Source: Blasia pusilla
Lineage: Eukaryota; Marchantiophyta; Marchantiopsida; Blasiales
DNA length: 64,000 nt
Assembly: GCA_050084515.1 (NCBI GenBank)
Contig: CM114275.1
Location: forward strand, 14,570,001 to 14,634,000
Direction of reading: 5' to 3'
Notes under the pieces: model-generated
What the model was told of the DNA's origin: nothing
Databases searched by the model: none
What the model saw: only the letters and a program-made list of their open reading frames with translations
Made by a program: the position numbers and the translations under genes
Shown here: piece after piece, positions 1 through 14,300 of the stretch
Layout of the letters: every line of letters starts with the position of its first letter
How positions within the stretch are numbered: position 1 is the first letter of the stretch

Positions 1-2495
1 ACATTACAAAAGTAAGGATGATGTCCATTTTGCATGGAAATGGACGATACATATTAAGTGTCATATTTGGGCATTGATTTCTTTTTTAACAATTTTCAAT
101 GTTATTCTCACTTTTACGTAGATTTGACATATATTTGGTACAAAATTCACTATTTAAGGTTTTCTCGTAATTTCAATCTAAAACTTATGAAATTTTTTTC
201 ATATTGAAAGGATATCTTTTGCAAAGTGATGGTACGATTAGTGCAAAATTAGTATCAAAGGTCCACATCGAGATCAATAAATTAAGTTTCATATTTTTTA
301 TTTATATGATAATATGATTTTTTCATTTTAATCAAGTTGAACGTATCGAAAATCCATATTGAAATGAGGAAATTTTATGTGTAAAGAGTATTGTATTCAA
401 GAAGATCCAGTCAAAATCCATATCATAAATTACATGAAATTTCTAAAAACATGGTATAATTATTAATGATAATAAACAAAAGGAATGTTAACTTCCCGAA
501 AATGACCTCTTGGACCTCCATTTTTCAATATCAAGGTGTAACAAATATTGCTAGTATCTTCACAACATGTAAATGATCTCAAACGCTTTTGAGATGAGAC
601 CTTAATCTCTATACTAGGGCAAAAGTTGTATGGTAATTTGTGCACCTGATTACCTCTAAAACAAGAGGTCAATCTAAACTTTCGTGAATCCTTATGGACA
701 TGCATGTAACACACATCTCCATGAGCTTAGAAAACATATGAATTGTGGGAGACTACCTTTTCATAATGGCTAAGATGGTACATGTAGCATTTGACACCAC
801 ACATATTAAGTAAATAAAATGGATTTCTTAGATTGCATAAAAAATATGGGAGAATATATAATATTTCCGATGGTAATAAGAGAGTTTCTTACCATACCTT
901 CTTAATATAGAAAGTATTCCTTATACTTCATAAGCAATTAGGGTTGCAAACCATTCTACAATGTCTCAAGTTATAGATATAGAGTTTGATAGTATTCACA
1001 ATTTCTAGAATACAAAGGATCTCTTATACTATATACGCAACTATAGGAGAAGACATTACATTGTCTCTTGTGTTACATATAGTGTTTGATATAATGCACT
1101 TTTCTTTATAGAATAAGTGTAAGTGAGATTGTTTAAGTAATCATGGGAGAAGATTTTCCTAAAATATCTCAAGTGCAAAAAATAATATTTGATACCATGA
1201 CTTCACTTTCCTACTTGGCCAAATCTACCATTACTCCCTCATAAGGCATAAAGGAAGCACAAACATGCTGAACTTTAAGGATAGAAGTTACAAGCGCACT
1301 CTTCTACTAATCACCGAATCATTTTGGCGTGTCAATGAAGCAATTACTAACCAAGGGTGGAGTTTTGGGTTTAGGATAAAGTAAAATTTTACATGATAAG
1401 GGCTTTGTTGATCACCACATCATGGCTTCGGATGGGCCTAAGGCAGATCAATTCGTCTAGATGATGAAGAGGAATTTATGCTAAGATATCTTACCTCGAT
1501 AAGGTTGCATGCAAACAAAATTTGTGTTCATGAACATACACATGTCAATGTACGTGTGTCCGTCCCACACATTGCAATCTATGTTGATGGATGTATCTAA
1601 ACTTACCAAAGTATGGACTTGTTCATATTTGAGTCTATATTAAACTCAAGACAAAATATCTTGCACATGAGAGCTCCCTCAATTACCATCTCATTGTGGA
1701 AGCAGTTGATGGATCACCGACAGTCCATCACATTCGTTGATAAATTGCCAATTTCTAAGATAGAGGCCAATGGGTAATTTGTGATGTGGGTCAATCATTA
1801 ATCTAGCCTTGCATATGGAACAAAAATTATTGGCCCATAAGGTTATTTTGTATTCAATGCGGAAGGTTGCCTTGGCAACATGAGAGTGATTCTAAAATAC
1901 ACAAGACAAGTGTTCCAATAGACATACATACTCGTGAGGCTCTTTGGAGATCATATGCTTGCTTTTGTAAAATAATGAAATATTAATGTAATTTCAGTGC
2001 GCCTTGCACGGAGTGAATAGTCACCACTTCATGCTATGGATACCATGTGGATAAGGAAGCTTTTGAAAATCATGGAACTGTTCCGTCTCAATAGTAAAAA
2101 GAGCATAGACAAAGAACAGAGTAATAAATAGACTTCCATTGGGTCATCACCTATAGTTACACCCAATGAATCACCTTATCCTTGAGTGTTTTGAAATGAA
2201 CTTGAGAGTCATGATCGCAATGGGAGTCTGTGATCAACTTGGATAAATCAATGGATCAACCCCTCATCCCCAAGAATTTGCATTTACAGAGTTCTACTAG
2301 TGCATTTGGTGCACACTACCTACCACTTATGAATAAAGCCAACATTTAGGATGACGCAATCTTCCATGCAAAAGTTACTAAACTAAACTACAGGCTAGGC
2401 TTGTTACCAACTCACTGTTGACAACATGGTTAAGCTAGGATTAAAAAATGCGTGCTTGCTGCCCTAAAGAGGTTTCATCTGTCCCGAGTGGCATG
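1..2495. other. AT-rich flank, no gene recognised
   Basis: I see no coding region or clear transposon domain here. The stretch is AT-rich with short ORFs that lack family motifs. The part next to 2495 must contain the 3' UTR and poly(A) region of the minus-strand SAC gene, but I cannot place the end of the transcript. Confidence 0.5.
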
Positions 2496-5303
2496 TCAAG
2501 ACAACTTGCAGAGGCGAGGTGTGGAGCAAAATTGGCGTCCATTCACCCTTACTAAAGCAGCTACTCCAGCTGTAATACCTGCCCAGAGCACAGAGTACAA
2601 GAACTGGTATGCATCCTCGCCAACTGCACCCACATTCAATAGTCAGTAACCTGATATTAGTGAGAAGAATGGGTTCCCATAATAGAGAGGTGGGATAACC
2701 TCTGAGTCCAGGAAAAACAATTTGCTGAACTGTGAAGTCAATCTTAAATACAGCTCTTGTTCCAGGTTGTTGAAATTGCTCACAGATATCATAAAGGAGG
2801 TCCATTACTCTTCACAGAAATGACTACCGAAGATTTGCATTAACAAGACGAAATGTGACAGCACCGAAACATCACAAGACATTGCAAACATAGGTTTGAG
2901 AAAAGAGTTCACAGTTACCTTGGCCCAATGACATTGTTGTGACAGTAGCTCCAGTCACAATCAGTGCTGAGGCCAGCGGAAAATACTGATTGGAAAGCCC
3001 AGAAATGTTATTACATAAGTACAGAAACTACAGGTAATGTCATATGGAAGAGGCAAGGTAATGATTAGGGTATTCTCATTATTACAACCAGATGTCAGAT
3101 GCTTCAACATGCAAAGAAGGATAACAAAGAGATGTCAACAAACAATCCAGAGCCATTAGCAAGACACACCCTTATTCTGCCACAAGATTAACAAACTCTG
3201 ATGATCCACCCTCGAAGACCTACCAGTCAGCCTTTTTCTACAACTAATTTGAAGAAAACTAGTAACAGGACATGTCGTTAATATGGAGCTAATCTTTAGA
3301 AGTCCACATCCCACAAAGCCTCTTTGACAAATTAAGTAAAAATAATGAACAGACATCATACTGTCCTCGAGAAAAACCGTATGGAAATAGATACTTGAAC
3401 TTACCGCAAATGCCTCAAACCCATTTAGTTCAAATGGGGATGGATTGTCACGACTCACTGTGTAGTGTCCAACAACCAAGTCCATTGCATCCTGTAAGAT
3501 GTATGGACACCAGTCAAGTTTGTAGCACTCACAAAAGGTGATTGTGAGAGTAGAGATCCCATTTATTATACAGCAATCCAAACAAGAGAAACCAGCTTTC
3601 TTAATAGAAGGTATTTAATCGTATTCATGATTACTATATATTACTTCTTGACACGTTTTGAGAGTACATCTAAAGCAGCAATGAATAGTTGGGTTACCTG
3701 TCTGACACCATCTGAGAAGTTGTTGTAAAAGTAACGAGCAATAGCACTGAAACCATCTTGAATGAGTCCGCGCAATGTTCGCTTTCCATATCTTCAATAG
3801 CGGTAAAGGCAAGACTTTATTATGCAGCTAGATAGATGACGGAAGATTACAGAGCAACAGACGTGGAGGAGGTGACAGTCATTCATAGGTCCCATTCATA
3901 GTACAGCTCTACAGACCATGGGGAAAATTCAGGAATAAGATTTTCCAAATAAAACCCTCTGGAAGAAAGTATTTCATTTGTTTCCTAGACAAATACCGTG
4001 TTTCTCCACTGGTAGTAGAGAGACCATAACCAGGAAGTGGTAATGAAAACTTGTGTACCTCACAAAATCTCCCTTCAGAGCAGGTGTACCAGAATATTGC
4101 AAACTTATGTCATCTCCATGATTTGCCCACACTGCAAAGATACATCACCCCAGAGAGTCAAGCTTACCAAGACATACTTCATTCTGTCTGAACCACAATC
4201 TATTGAACCACAAGGCACAAGTTTTGTATACTTACTAACTTTGTACTTCTCGTCAAATGCTTGGTTGTCACGAATAGTCTCACTCTGGTGGAAGATACCA
4301 ATCTGCTGGAGCTGGGACTCCAATGAAATTCTCCCTAGAAGACTCTATACAGTACAGATACAATGAATGCTGAATAAAACAAAGACCAACAAATAGGCAA
4401 AAAAACTTGGACATTAATCAATAACTGCTCTGTTGAAAAAAAATTTCGAGGAATCTCTTGAAAAAATATCCAAATAATAGTGGGGTTTATCATGCACAGA
4501 CCTGAGTAACATTTGTTCGATCCAAGCAATCAATACAGTTTGTCCGTATGACCCCCTTTTGTTCACTGATTTTCTTTCCTGATTCTGCTAGATAATACCT
4601 GATTTACAAATATCGCATATGAGCAACCAACACATCCACAAAGATGGAAGAACTTAAGGGTAGAGGGTTTTATGCTAGCTCTTCCATGATGGTGGCTGCA
4701 CAAACGGACACCAAATAGACGAGTGACCAGAAGTTTTGAACCATTACAATACTGACAGATGATATTTTCAATCAAGGGGGTACAGTCTCTGATACTATCA
4801 ACCAGGTCAAGGATGCAAGGATAAACATTTGAAAGGAAGTTTTAACTCACCCTTGCTCCACATGGTCGTATTTAATTTTTTCGTATAATTCTGATAACAG
4901 ATTAAACTGCGTGTGCCCACAAACTTTATGAAAATCGAAAGGTACATATCTGTCCAAGTTTCCAAGTTCCAAGGTTAGAACTGCTTACGTTAGACTTCAT
5001 ACTAGATCCCGACTCCAGCCAACTCCATAAAAACATGTATTCTATATTGTTGAGGTAGTAAAGTACTGACTACCACAGCAAGTAGGAGCAAGTCAAAGCA
5101 TCTCCATTGACATTAAGCCATAGAATGAGGAATCTCTTTGGCATCCTATAGGTCGGGCCCATGAAAATAATCAGCCAAAAGAGAGGTATAAGAAGAATTA
5201 CAAAAACAATCAGAGTCTCGATAAATCAGTACCTCAAAGATTCGTTTTTAATATTTTTCATAGCCTCGTCAAAAGCTCTACCCAAAACTCCTTCACTTCC
5301 ATG
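2496..5303 (-). CDS. SAC7-like: SAC phosphatase, 3' exon block (exons 11-19) with catalytic motif and membrane anchor
   Basis: Exon 11 opens with HGSEG, the family's HGGEG region. Exon 12 gives [12 protein letters not shown]. Exon 13 ends with the active site, CIDCLDRTN. Exon 14 gives [19 protein letters not shown], exon 15 [20 protein letters not shown], exon 16 [12 protein letters not shown] and [10 protein letters not shown], and exon 17 [15 protein letters not shown]. Exon 18 and exon 19 each encode a hydrophobic stretch of about 20 residues, the C-terminal membrane hairpin of this clade. The protein closes with RLCKLS and a TGA at 2496-2498. All eight introns in this block are short GT-AG introns. 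No inactivating change is seen here, and Cys and Arg of CX5R are present. Confidence 0.9.
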
Positions 5304-8300
5304 CTGCATCAAACAGGCCCTTAGAAATAATTAACCCCTTTGGACATAAAGAAACCTACACGTGAAGTGAACAGCTGGTTTACCAACAAAAAAATGAAGA
5401 CTAGACAGTGGAGAATAATGAATGAAGAAATTGATTTAATGACCACGGGTCATTAAACCCAAGAGGTCCTCTGGTCCAGGTGGTGCTGTCTAGCCGTCAC
5501 CAACCGAGTAAGAAATTTGTTAACTGAACCTTGTTCTTGCAATTCATGGATCGACGACTTTGAGAACAGGACCTTTGAAGAGATCTGAGGACTCGTCTGA
5601 TGTAATTGTGGTAACTGCAATTAAAAAGAAAACCCTCTTCAAGAGAACAAACAGATGATTCCATTGCTTGTCCACTGGGGCCCAGGGCATTGAAAGTTGT
5701 TAATATCTAGTTTAGTCATGGCCTAAAAGTAGTTCATAGAATACTAACTTCCCTGGATACTAACTTAGTTAGCTGGAGTCAACTTAGAGCCCCTCTATCA
5801 TTTTAGTGTAATCTCCAATTAGGGCTAGCCACCATCATGTATTTAGGGCAAGGATCTGTTCAAGAAGATATCAGGGTCAGAAATGCTCACCCTCATGTAT
5901 ATATCATATCTCTGTAGAGTCAAAAGATAATTCTACAGTATGCACAGCTTTTGGTGAGGACTCCTGAGGCCCTTGGTGTGTCGTACAGCACTGGACCTCC
6001 TGCAGAGTGATCCGTGAGAATGAAGAGGAGATTGAGACAAAGTTCTGTTCTTACTAGAGCCTCACTGGAAGGCAGGTCGTTTTTTCTAGATAGCTGATGG
6101 AGATTGTTTGTGCTCAATGATGTGAGCCATGTAATCTTTCAGCTGGTGACATCCGAGGATCTATGTTGTGAGTGCAGGGTGTGACTCTGTAGAATCCTCC
6201 TTAGTATCTGATAGATAGCAAGGAGAGTCATATCATGGTAGGGCTCTGATTTGACAAGTGAGTTAGAAACTGATCTGCTGATTGTGTACACGCTGAAATC
6301 TTGGAAGGTTTATGTTGCAATTGCAACTGTGAGATCAGGAACAAAAATCACTTTTTTACTTTTTACGTTTTACTATGAAAAGATATTTTTATTATCTGTA
6401 GGTAATAATCTATTTTTAGGATTATTAACAAGTCCTTTAGGGTTTCGTAATATCCTCCTTTAGTCTTAGTTAAAGACTTTTAGGGTTCAAGATAGCCAGG
6501 GGCTGTCCTTCTCTTCCCTACTTTCCCCAGGTCCTGGACCTGCGAACTTCCTGACTGCTGCCCCTCAGCTTGAGTGGCTGACCTATTGTGATTGAAGGAG
6601 TTCATGTTTTGGAGGACCTACTGCTGGAGGAGATAGTGATGCCTGAAGAGGCATCAATAGTGTAGAGAGTCTCTTCCTGTAAGGAGGAAGTTTATGAGCA
6701 GTAGATCAATCAGATCTCTCTCATTGTTTTGTAAGTACAAAGTTCCCTTTCCTATTTCCTATGAAGCTATTCCATATATCTGTGATTTGTAGTGTGTGCA
6801 CGAATTGAGCAGGGAGAGCCATTACAGTGAGGTCCTCAGGCCTACCTGGACATGAGGGCCTAAGAGGTCCTCAGGTCCAGGTCGTGTTCTCTAGCTGTCA
6901 CACACCTGCGTAAGAATTTACGAATCTGAACATGGTTCTTGTAAGTGATGTAGTCGGCTATCAAGGGAGGGACAAGTGAAAAGACCTGGGAACTCAAGTC
7001 TGATGTCCTCCTTTCAATCCACAATTTTCTATGGGGAGGTCCTCAGTGAAGACCTTGTTACCGCTCCTTGGTGATTCCTCAGGTGTGGGTGGGTCCTTGC
7101 GCTGTGAGAGTGCTCATTCAATGTTACGCACGCCAGGACCAAGTTGCACTTTTCAAGGGTTCCAGTGGTATTTGGGATATGGTGCTTAGTTCCTTGGTGG
7201 CCCTGTGTAGCATCCCCTCCTAGATGCAGGGATTGTAGCCCTTATTGAAGCTCACTCCAGATGAATTGGTACAATTTAGAACCCTCTCAATGGCAATCAA
7301 TGGGAGTAAGGGTGGAAGTGTCCCCAATACATGTTTCCTACAAGTGCACCAGCTTTAGACAGTGAACTTTTGCTGCTGAATGTGTTCACCAGTTCTGGTG
7401 TAACCAGTTAAGCTATATCAGTATACACTGTTGCTGTCTATTCTGTGAATGTTGTGCAGGAGACCAGGTAGTGACAAGAGGCTTCATCACTGTCATCACA
7501 AGGTGCAGGAATATTGAGTTCCCATCCCCTCTTAGCGGTTATCTTTCCCAACACCTTAGCATATAAGACTTTGATTGCAGCAAGTTGGTGAGACACGACC
7601 CCCAACTCTTCAAGATATTTCCAAAGGAGTGCCTTCGTATTGTGTGATGTGCCTTCTTAAAGTCAACAAAATGGCATAATAGTTTTTCACGCTTGTTACC
7701 AGTTCTGGTCTTGGAGGTTTCTTCAATCATTACCCTGACTGAAATGACAAAAAAGGGTGCTATGTGATCTCCTCAAACCAGCCTCTCCTCTGGCACGGAC
7801 CTTCATCTCATCTGCCAAGTTCCTTAGTTTCCTTTCCTATAGTAGACCATAGATTTTGGTCCTGAGGGGACTCACCATTATAGTTCTGTAGTTGGAGGTT
7901 AAGGTTGGGTCTGCAGCCTTAGAGATAGTGTGTATAGTGTTGTAAGAATATAATAACTTGGAGTTTACTAAAGTGAATAGTAACTTAGTGTAACTATCCC
8001 TAAAACCCTAGGGTTATATACAGCCAATCCTAAATCTATATCTTTTGACCTTGAGGCTGCCCTGAGAATTTACGTTCTCTCACACCTTTTCTTAAACAAC
8101 TCTCTGAGCTTGAGGAGTTGATTGAGCAGCACTGAGTGTGCTTTGCTTACCTGAGTGGAGTGTTCTTCCGACCTGAGTAGTGCAGTGTGCTTCTGCTTAC
8201 AGACTGAGTGGTCTGCTGACCTGAGGGGTCCAGTGAGTCTTGAGTTGCAAGGTGGCTAGTACTAACCTGAGTGGTTGCTATTGAGATGTCTATTACTACT

Positions 8301-11300
8301 AACCTGAGTAGTGGTTGTTGCACTAAGTGTGCTTGTAAATGGTAGGTGGTCTGGTGGTACAGGTTGTCAAGTTATTTCCTCTACAATTTAACCTGAGTGG
8401 TTGCTATTGCACTAAGTGTGGTTGTGAGAGCTAGGTTGTAGAGAAACTTTGATATTTAAAATATTGTGAACATTTGCCTATATGGTGGGCATCCTTGGCT
8501 AAAGTGGCGCTGTACTTTAGTAGGCTATTTTGTCTCTACCCATCTTCCAGACTGGTATATACTCTGGGGCTTAGATGGGAATAGTCTACGAAGTTTCCAT
8601 AAAGTTCATCAGCAGCTCCAGTATCATATCATTTATCTCTCACGACTTTTGACAGGTTATGGGCATGAATGGCAGTCATGATGGTTTTCACATTGGAATT
8701 TTCAATGGTTCTAGTTGAAAAGACTGGAAAAATCGTGTTCAGAATCTTCTCTGCTAAGAGACTTAATCCAATGAAGTCTCTCAGCAGCACCCTCAGAATG
8801 AATGAATAGAGTTCTTGTCTACAGACCAGAGGAATACCTTAGAGCCTTTCTGCTACATTTGTTATGAAAAAGGCTCTCTAAAACATAGGTACGGACAGGA
8901 AATATGAGAAGAAGTTAAGTCATAAATTTTGCAACCTAAGTCTCCATCATCATTTGCCAGTAGTCAAAAGCTCTTCTGAACTATACACTTTTTCAAATCT
9001 CTTCTTTATCCCTACAGGACAGTACAAAATTGCTGAAGTCTCTATAGATGTTGTTTTCTGCTCTCACAATATGTCTAGTCAACTCATAAAACTGTTGAAA
9101 TTTGTTAATATCTAGTTTAGTCATGCCCTAAAAGTAGTTAGTCTAATACTAATTTAGTTAGCTGGAGATAACTAAGTGTTCCTCTATCTTTTTTGGTTAA
9201 CCTCTAATTAGGGCTAATCTCGAATTAGGGCTAGCCACCATTAGATATTTAGGGTATGGATCTGTTCAAGAAGATCTAAGGGCCAGAAATGCTCACCCTC
9301 ATGTATATATTGTCTCTGCTTGGAGCCAGAAAGTAATTCTACAATATGCACAGCTTTTGGTGAGGACTCCTGAGGCTCTTAGTGTGTTGTGCAGCACTGG
9401 CCCTGCTGCAGAATGATCTGAGAGAAGGAAGAGGAGATTGAGACTACGTTTTGTGCTTGCTAGAGCCTCAATGGAAGGCATTTCGTTTTGTCTAGATAGC
9501 TGATGGAGATTGTTTGTGCTCAGTAATGTGAACCATGTGTGATCTCTGAGCTGGTGACATGTGACGATCTGTGTTGTGAGTGCAAGGTGTGACTCTGTAG
9601 AATCCTTCTTAGTATCTGATAGATAATAAGGAGATTCTCATCATGGTAGGGCTCTGATTTGGCAATAGAGTTAGAAACTGATTTGCTGATAGTATACAAG
9701 CTGAAATCATGGATTGTTTAGCTGACGCTAGTTCTGACTTTGAACAAGGAGATACTTCTGCTGGTCAATCTTTCTTCACAAAGACAAGGTCATTGGTTAG
9801 TTACAGGCATTACATGCCATGGCCTGTATTCAATCGAATGGTACTCCATATCTGCTCATTGTGCCTTTGTGTCCTCCATGTGGGTGTTTGAAAAATAAAT
9901 TGGGGCTTGGTTGCTGGCTGTTCTCCTGGTGAAATCTCCTAGTGGAAGGATGTCCCCATACATCATGTTTTCTTCAATGGACATAGAGCCTCATAAGGGA
10001 ATTCCCTTTTGACTACATTGGACCTCAAATAACCAACTGCCATGCAAAGAATTTTTGGTAGTCCTACCCATTTTGCTTCATTGATCCAGAAGGATTATTT
10101 TCTTCACCAATATCGGCAATGGAGATAAAGAGCTGTAATCATGGTGCTATCAGGTATCTTACTGTTTGTCAGGTTGTTGTGGATGGCTAGAATTGACACT
10201 CTTGCATATAGGAGTCTTACTCGAATTATGTTGGTGTGTTTCTGCAAAAATATCATGTACAGGTTTGTGCCAGGAAATGTAATGTTGTTGCCTCCAGATC
10301 AGAATGGTCTTCTCCAGTTATGGGAAACTACCTGAATGGATGAGTAGGTATATTCCTTCCCATTGCAATTCCCCACAGAGAGGCTTTCTGGGAGAGTTTA
10401 GTCGCCTCTATTATGTGGTTCCCTAGTTCTGCATCATTCCTACTATTGTTGGAGTCTGAGTTTTCACTCATTGCTGCCCCTATAGCGATGAATGATGACG
10501 TCTTAGGGACGTCATCATTCATCGCTCAACTGCTCTAAGCTGTAGCTAGGAGAAGGTCTTAAGGATCTTTTTCAGGGTCAGTGAATGAATGACTTGTAAT
10601 GTGTTTTCCAGCCTTTTGACCCTTTGGGTCCCACGGGCTTGATCTATTTACCATTTACCATTTACCTATTTGATGTGGTGCAGGGAATCTTCATGATGTG
10701 AGAGATACTACTGGACATGGTAGTATGAAGACTGTCATGGATGCCTTTGATGGCAATTTTCCTAGGTAAATCATGGATTTTCGTGGGTGCCATCGAAGGC
10801 ATCCATGATGGAAATTTACCTACGAAAATTGCCATCAAAGGCATTCATGACGGTCAAAGGCATCCATCAACCCTAAAGATTCTCACTTCACAAGCCATTT
10901 GGTGGGCAGCAGAAACCTTACTTCCAATTCGAGGGTCTGCCCTTTATTTGGTGCCCTGCTCTGGGAAGACGCGAATTGTTGAACCTTTCAGAGCCACTAC
11001 ACTTCAGAGCCACTTAATTTCAGAGGTTTCATCACCATGATCAAACATGGTGCAAGAGTTTAGTCGCGTCCCCATCCTGATTTTCTTGTGGTTCAAGGAG
11101 ATTACAACCGTCCTGAATATTTTCCAGGTACCCCTTCCCCACAAATAGCTCTTCACTAGTGCTTGTTCGGTATATACAGTCAAGAGAGCTAAGTCAAACA
11201 ATTTCACAGCTTCCTCCTTGCTGTTCTGCTGTGAGCTTTGGCTATGGTGTCCACAAATGGTTTCTCCTCTTGCTCCCACAGTTCAGGCCCTGCAGAGAGC

Positions 11301-14300
11301 TTGGTTGCTTACACAACCTCTCGAACCTTTTTTGTCCAAGAATTGGCATGCTTTACTGGCCTTCTTTGGGCCTAAATTGTCCCCATCAAACTTTAGGATG
11401 GCAATGGGAATCCATTGCCTCTACATGTCTCTACCATTTCAACTTGGTGATGTCATGTCTACACTACAGGGGCTCCAGTCCAAGTTCTGACCTCACACCA
11501 ACTCTTGCTGTACATGAGGAATTAACCCTCATACCCTGAAATACTGTCAGCTCCACAGCTTCAAGCCTGTCTGTTTACTGGTATTGGCATCCCACACTCC
11601 AGCTTCATATTCCAGTGAAGGACAGAAGGTATGCAGGACCACCAAGCACTTTACTTTGGAAACCAGCCTGGCCTATCCTTGATGACAGTGTTCTCCTAAA
11701 GGTACATGGAAATCCTACTGTTAAGTACACGGCACAGGAGCTTCCTGACTACACCAAGCAATGTCATCCCCCTGTAATTCTCAGGGTCCTCGCATTCACC
11801 CTTCTTGAAGAGGTTCACAATGACTCACACCCACCACCTTTGCAGAATGACTACTGGGAGCAAGTCAAGTGTCCTTGAGTAGAGCCACTTACTCTACCCA
11901 CAAGGTTGCGTCATTCTTGGCACATGCAAAATACACTTCTCTCTCTTTGGCTATGGCTGCCTTAACTTCCGAGGACCATCATTTGATAGCTCTGCCACAA
12001 ATTATCAATTTCCACCTCACAGCAATCTCAGCGGCATCTTTCACTCCACGCTGGTTCTCCTGAACCCAAAGGTCTGGCCAGAAGAGTCAATGAAAGCATC
12101 AAATGCTAATAGATTTTCTTCCCGCTTACCATCGTACACCTTCTTATTCCAGGAAGTCTTCTATTCTCCATTTCTTGATAACTTTCTTTGCTAGTTGAGA
12201 CAAGTTAAGTATTTGCGTCAACTCTGTCCAGACCAGCAATGATCCGATCTTCTAATATCTATATCTTCCACCATGATTTTCCCTTGGCATGTTAGATTCT
12301 AGTAGATCAGTGCAACAAATCAGTCCATCAGGATGTGCTAGTTAGCTGATCCTTGTGTTTTCTCACACGGATCAACCAGGATGAACGGACTTGATTACCC
12401 TTAATTTTAGGGATATGTCCTGTCCACTCGTTCTATTGAGATGTCGATTCACCATTTGTAGATGTGAAACGACGTACGTTTTCATTAGCTATTAGTAACA
12501 GAATGTTTGCATCGCGAATTATTCTTTTATGATCAGTAAAATCTAACCTGAGTATTTTGAGCATTATCCATCTCTCTCGATCTATTGTCATATATTTTTA
12601 CATGGTATCAGAGCCTGGTTGCTAGTCACTAAGGTTACGATTTCAAGAGAGGACAGGAATTTGAGGGACGCTTCAACATTCCTACAGTAGAGGGGACGCC
12701 TTCTACTCAGACGCCTTTTCTTGTTTTCTGCTTTCTTGGTGGCTGCGAACTTCAGATTCTTACGAATTCGAAGTTTCAAGTCCTAGATCCTTTACTGTTA
12801 CCAATACGCAATGGTGAATACCAGCTTGCTCCTCAAGATCGAAGACATCCCGAAATTTGACGGGACTTACTTCTACATTTGGCGTTTTCGCATGAGGCTG
12901 TTCTTAGACGCCGAAGATTTGACAGGAATTGTCGACGGCACAATTCTCAAGCCAACAGCGGCGACTGCTCCTGCAACAGGAGTAGGGAGTGTTCAAGAAT
13001 GGGACACAATCAACAAGATCGCCTTATCCTTTATTGCGAATCGACTAGATAATTCGCAGGTTCATCATATCAGTGTTTCAAAGACGGCCGCTGATGCTTG
13101 GTCCAAATTGGACACTTTATATCAAGCACGCGATGCCGTGACGAAGATGTACTTACAGGATGAACTTCAAACTCTCAAGATGAAGGAAGGCGACAGTGTT
13201 ACGAAGCATGTTCACCAATTCCGCACCTTGATTGATCAACTTTCTGCAGCCGGTTCAGTAATTACTGATGAGAATCAGTATTTGGCATTGATGAGTTCAA
13301 TGCCCAACAGTTATCGAAATTTGCTCACCTCTTTAAGAGGTCAGACCAATCTGACTCTTCAGACGGTGATTACTTACCTTCTCCAGGAGGAGAAGATGAT
13401 GAAGACGCAAACATCAGAACCGTCTTCTGCACTTTTTGTTGGACGAGGCGTAGGTCCTTCCAATTATAAGCCAAAGTTTGGTGGCCACAAGCAAGGTAGC
13501 TATCCATCAAGAGGATACGGTAGAGGCAAGATGCCTCAGAAAGGCGTCGGTTCTTTCAAATCAGGATTTGTTCCTGCATTTTCGACGAATTCATTCAAAG
13601 GAGAATCGTCCAGTACTGCTGCTGATTGGCAGCCACCATCCTCTAGTCAACAGAACAACTATAAAAGGATGGAAGTGTTTTTATTGCAACCTGCTGGGAC
13701 ATCACATCAAGGATTGTCGCAAGCGTCTGGCTGACCAGCAGTTGCAATCCAGATCCCAAGCTCCCCAAGCCCATGTGACTTCTCATCTTTTTGTCAGTCG
13801 CATATTGTACCACAGGATTGGAAATCCAAGATAACACTTGGTATCTTGATACGGGAGCTACACATCACATGGCATTTTCCAGTGACTATTTCTCTGATTA
13901 TACTCCATATAAACAGCCTCTGTATGTTTATCTTGGAGATAACTCGACTCAAGCAATTCATGGGACCGGTACGGTTGAAATTCTCCTGTCTGAAGGAACT
14001 CCAAATTCCCTTCGAAATGTACTGCATATACCCGGCCTCAAAAAGAATTTATTTTCTGTCAAACATCTTGACACAGCTGGAGGTTCTGCTTTGATCAGAA
14101 ATGGCACATGTGTCCTCTTCAATCCCAAAGGAGAATTGATTACTACCTGTTATCTTCTCCATGATTTATATAAACTGGGCGAAGCTGTCTTACCTTCTTC
14201 ATTTCCATCTTTTGTAGCTGCTAATATAGTCCTTCCTAAATTGGCTGATCTTTGGCACTGCCGTTTGGGACACATTAGTTCAGCTCGGATTTCTCAACTT

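Larger units (their letters stand above)
6845..10400 (-). mobile_element. LINE-A copy 1, decayed, interrupted by two LTR-like insertions
   Basis: A minus-strand non-LTR element read from about 10400 (endonuclease side) to 6845 (3' end). At 7539-7730 the RT peptide has FVDFKKA and the same arrangement as the better copy at 22029-22412. At 10080-10330 the DNA matches the endonuclease coding region of the copy at 24000-24200. Two later insertions split it: about 7950-8466 and 9103-9900. Stops and frameshifts are everywhere, so it is dead. It is in the same orientation as the SAC gene that hosts it. A LINE-B-like patch appears near 7380-7520. Confidence 0.65.

Noticed and set aside
2464-2805. 113-codon [23 protein letters not shown]
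   Set aside because: It spans an intron and the last SAC exon in the wrong frame.
4037-4366. 109-codon plus-strand ORF
   Set aside because: Antisense shadow of SAC exons 14 and 15, with no motif of its own.
12603-12618. tRNA gene suggested by TGGTATCAGAGC
   Set aside because: It is a retrotransposon primer-binding site next to an LTR. No cloverleaf can be drawn around it.
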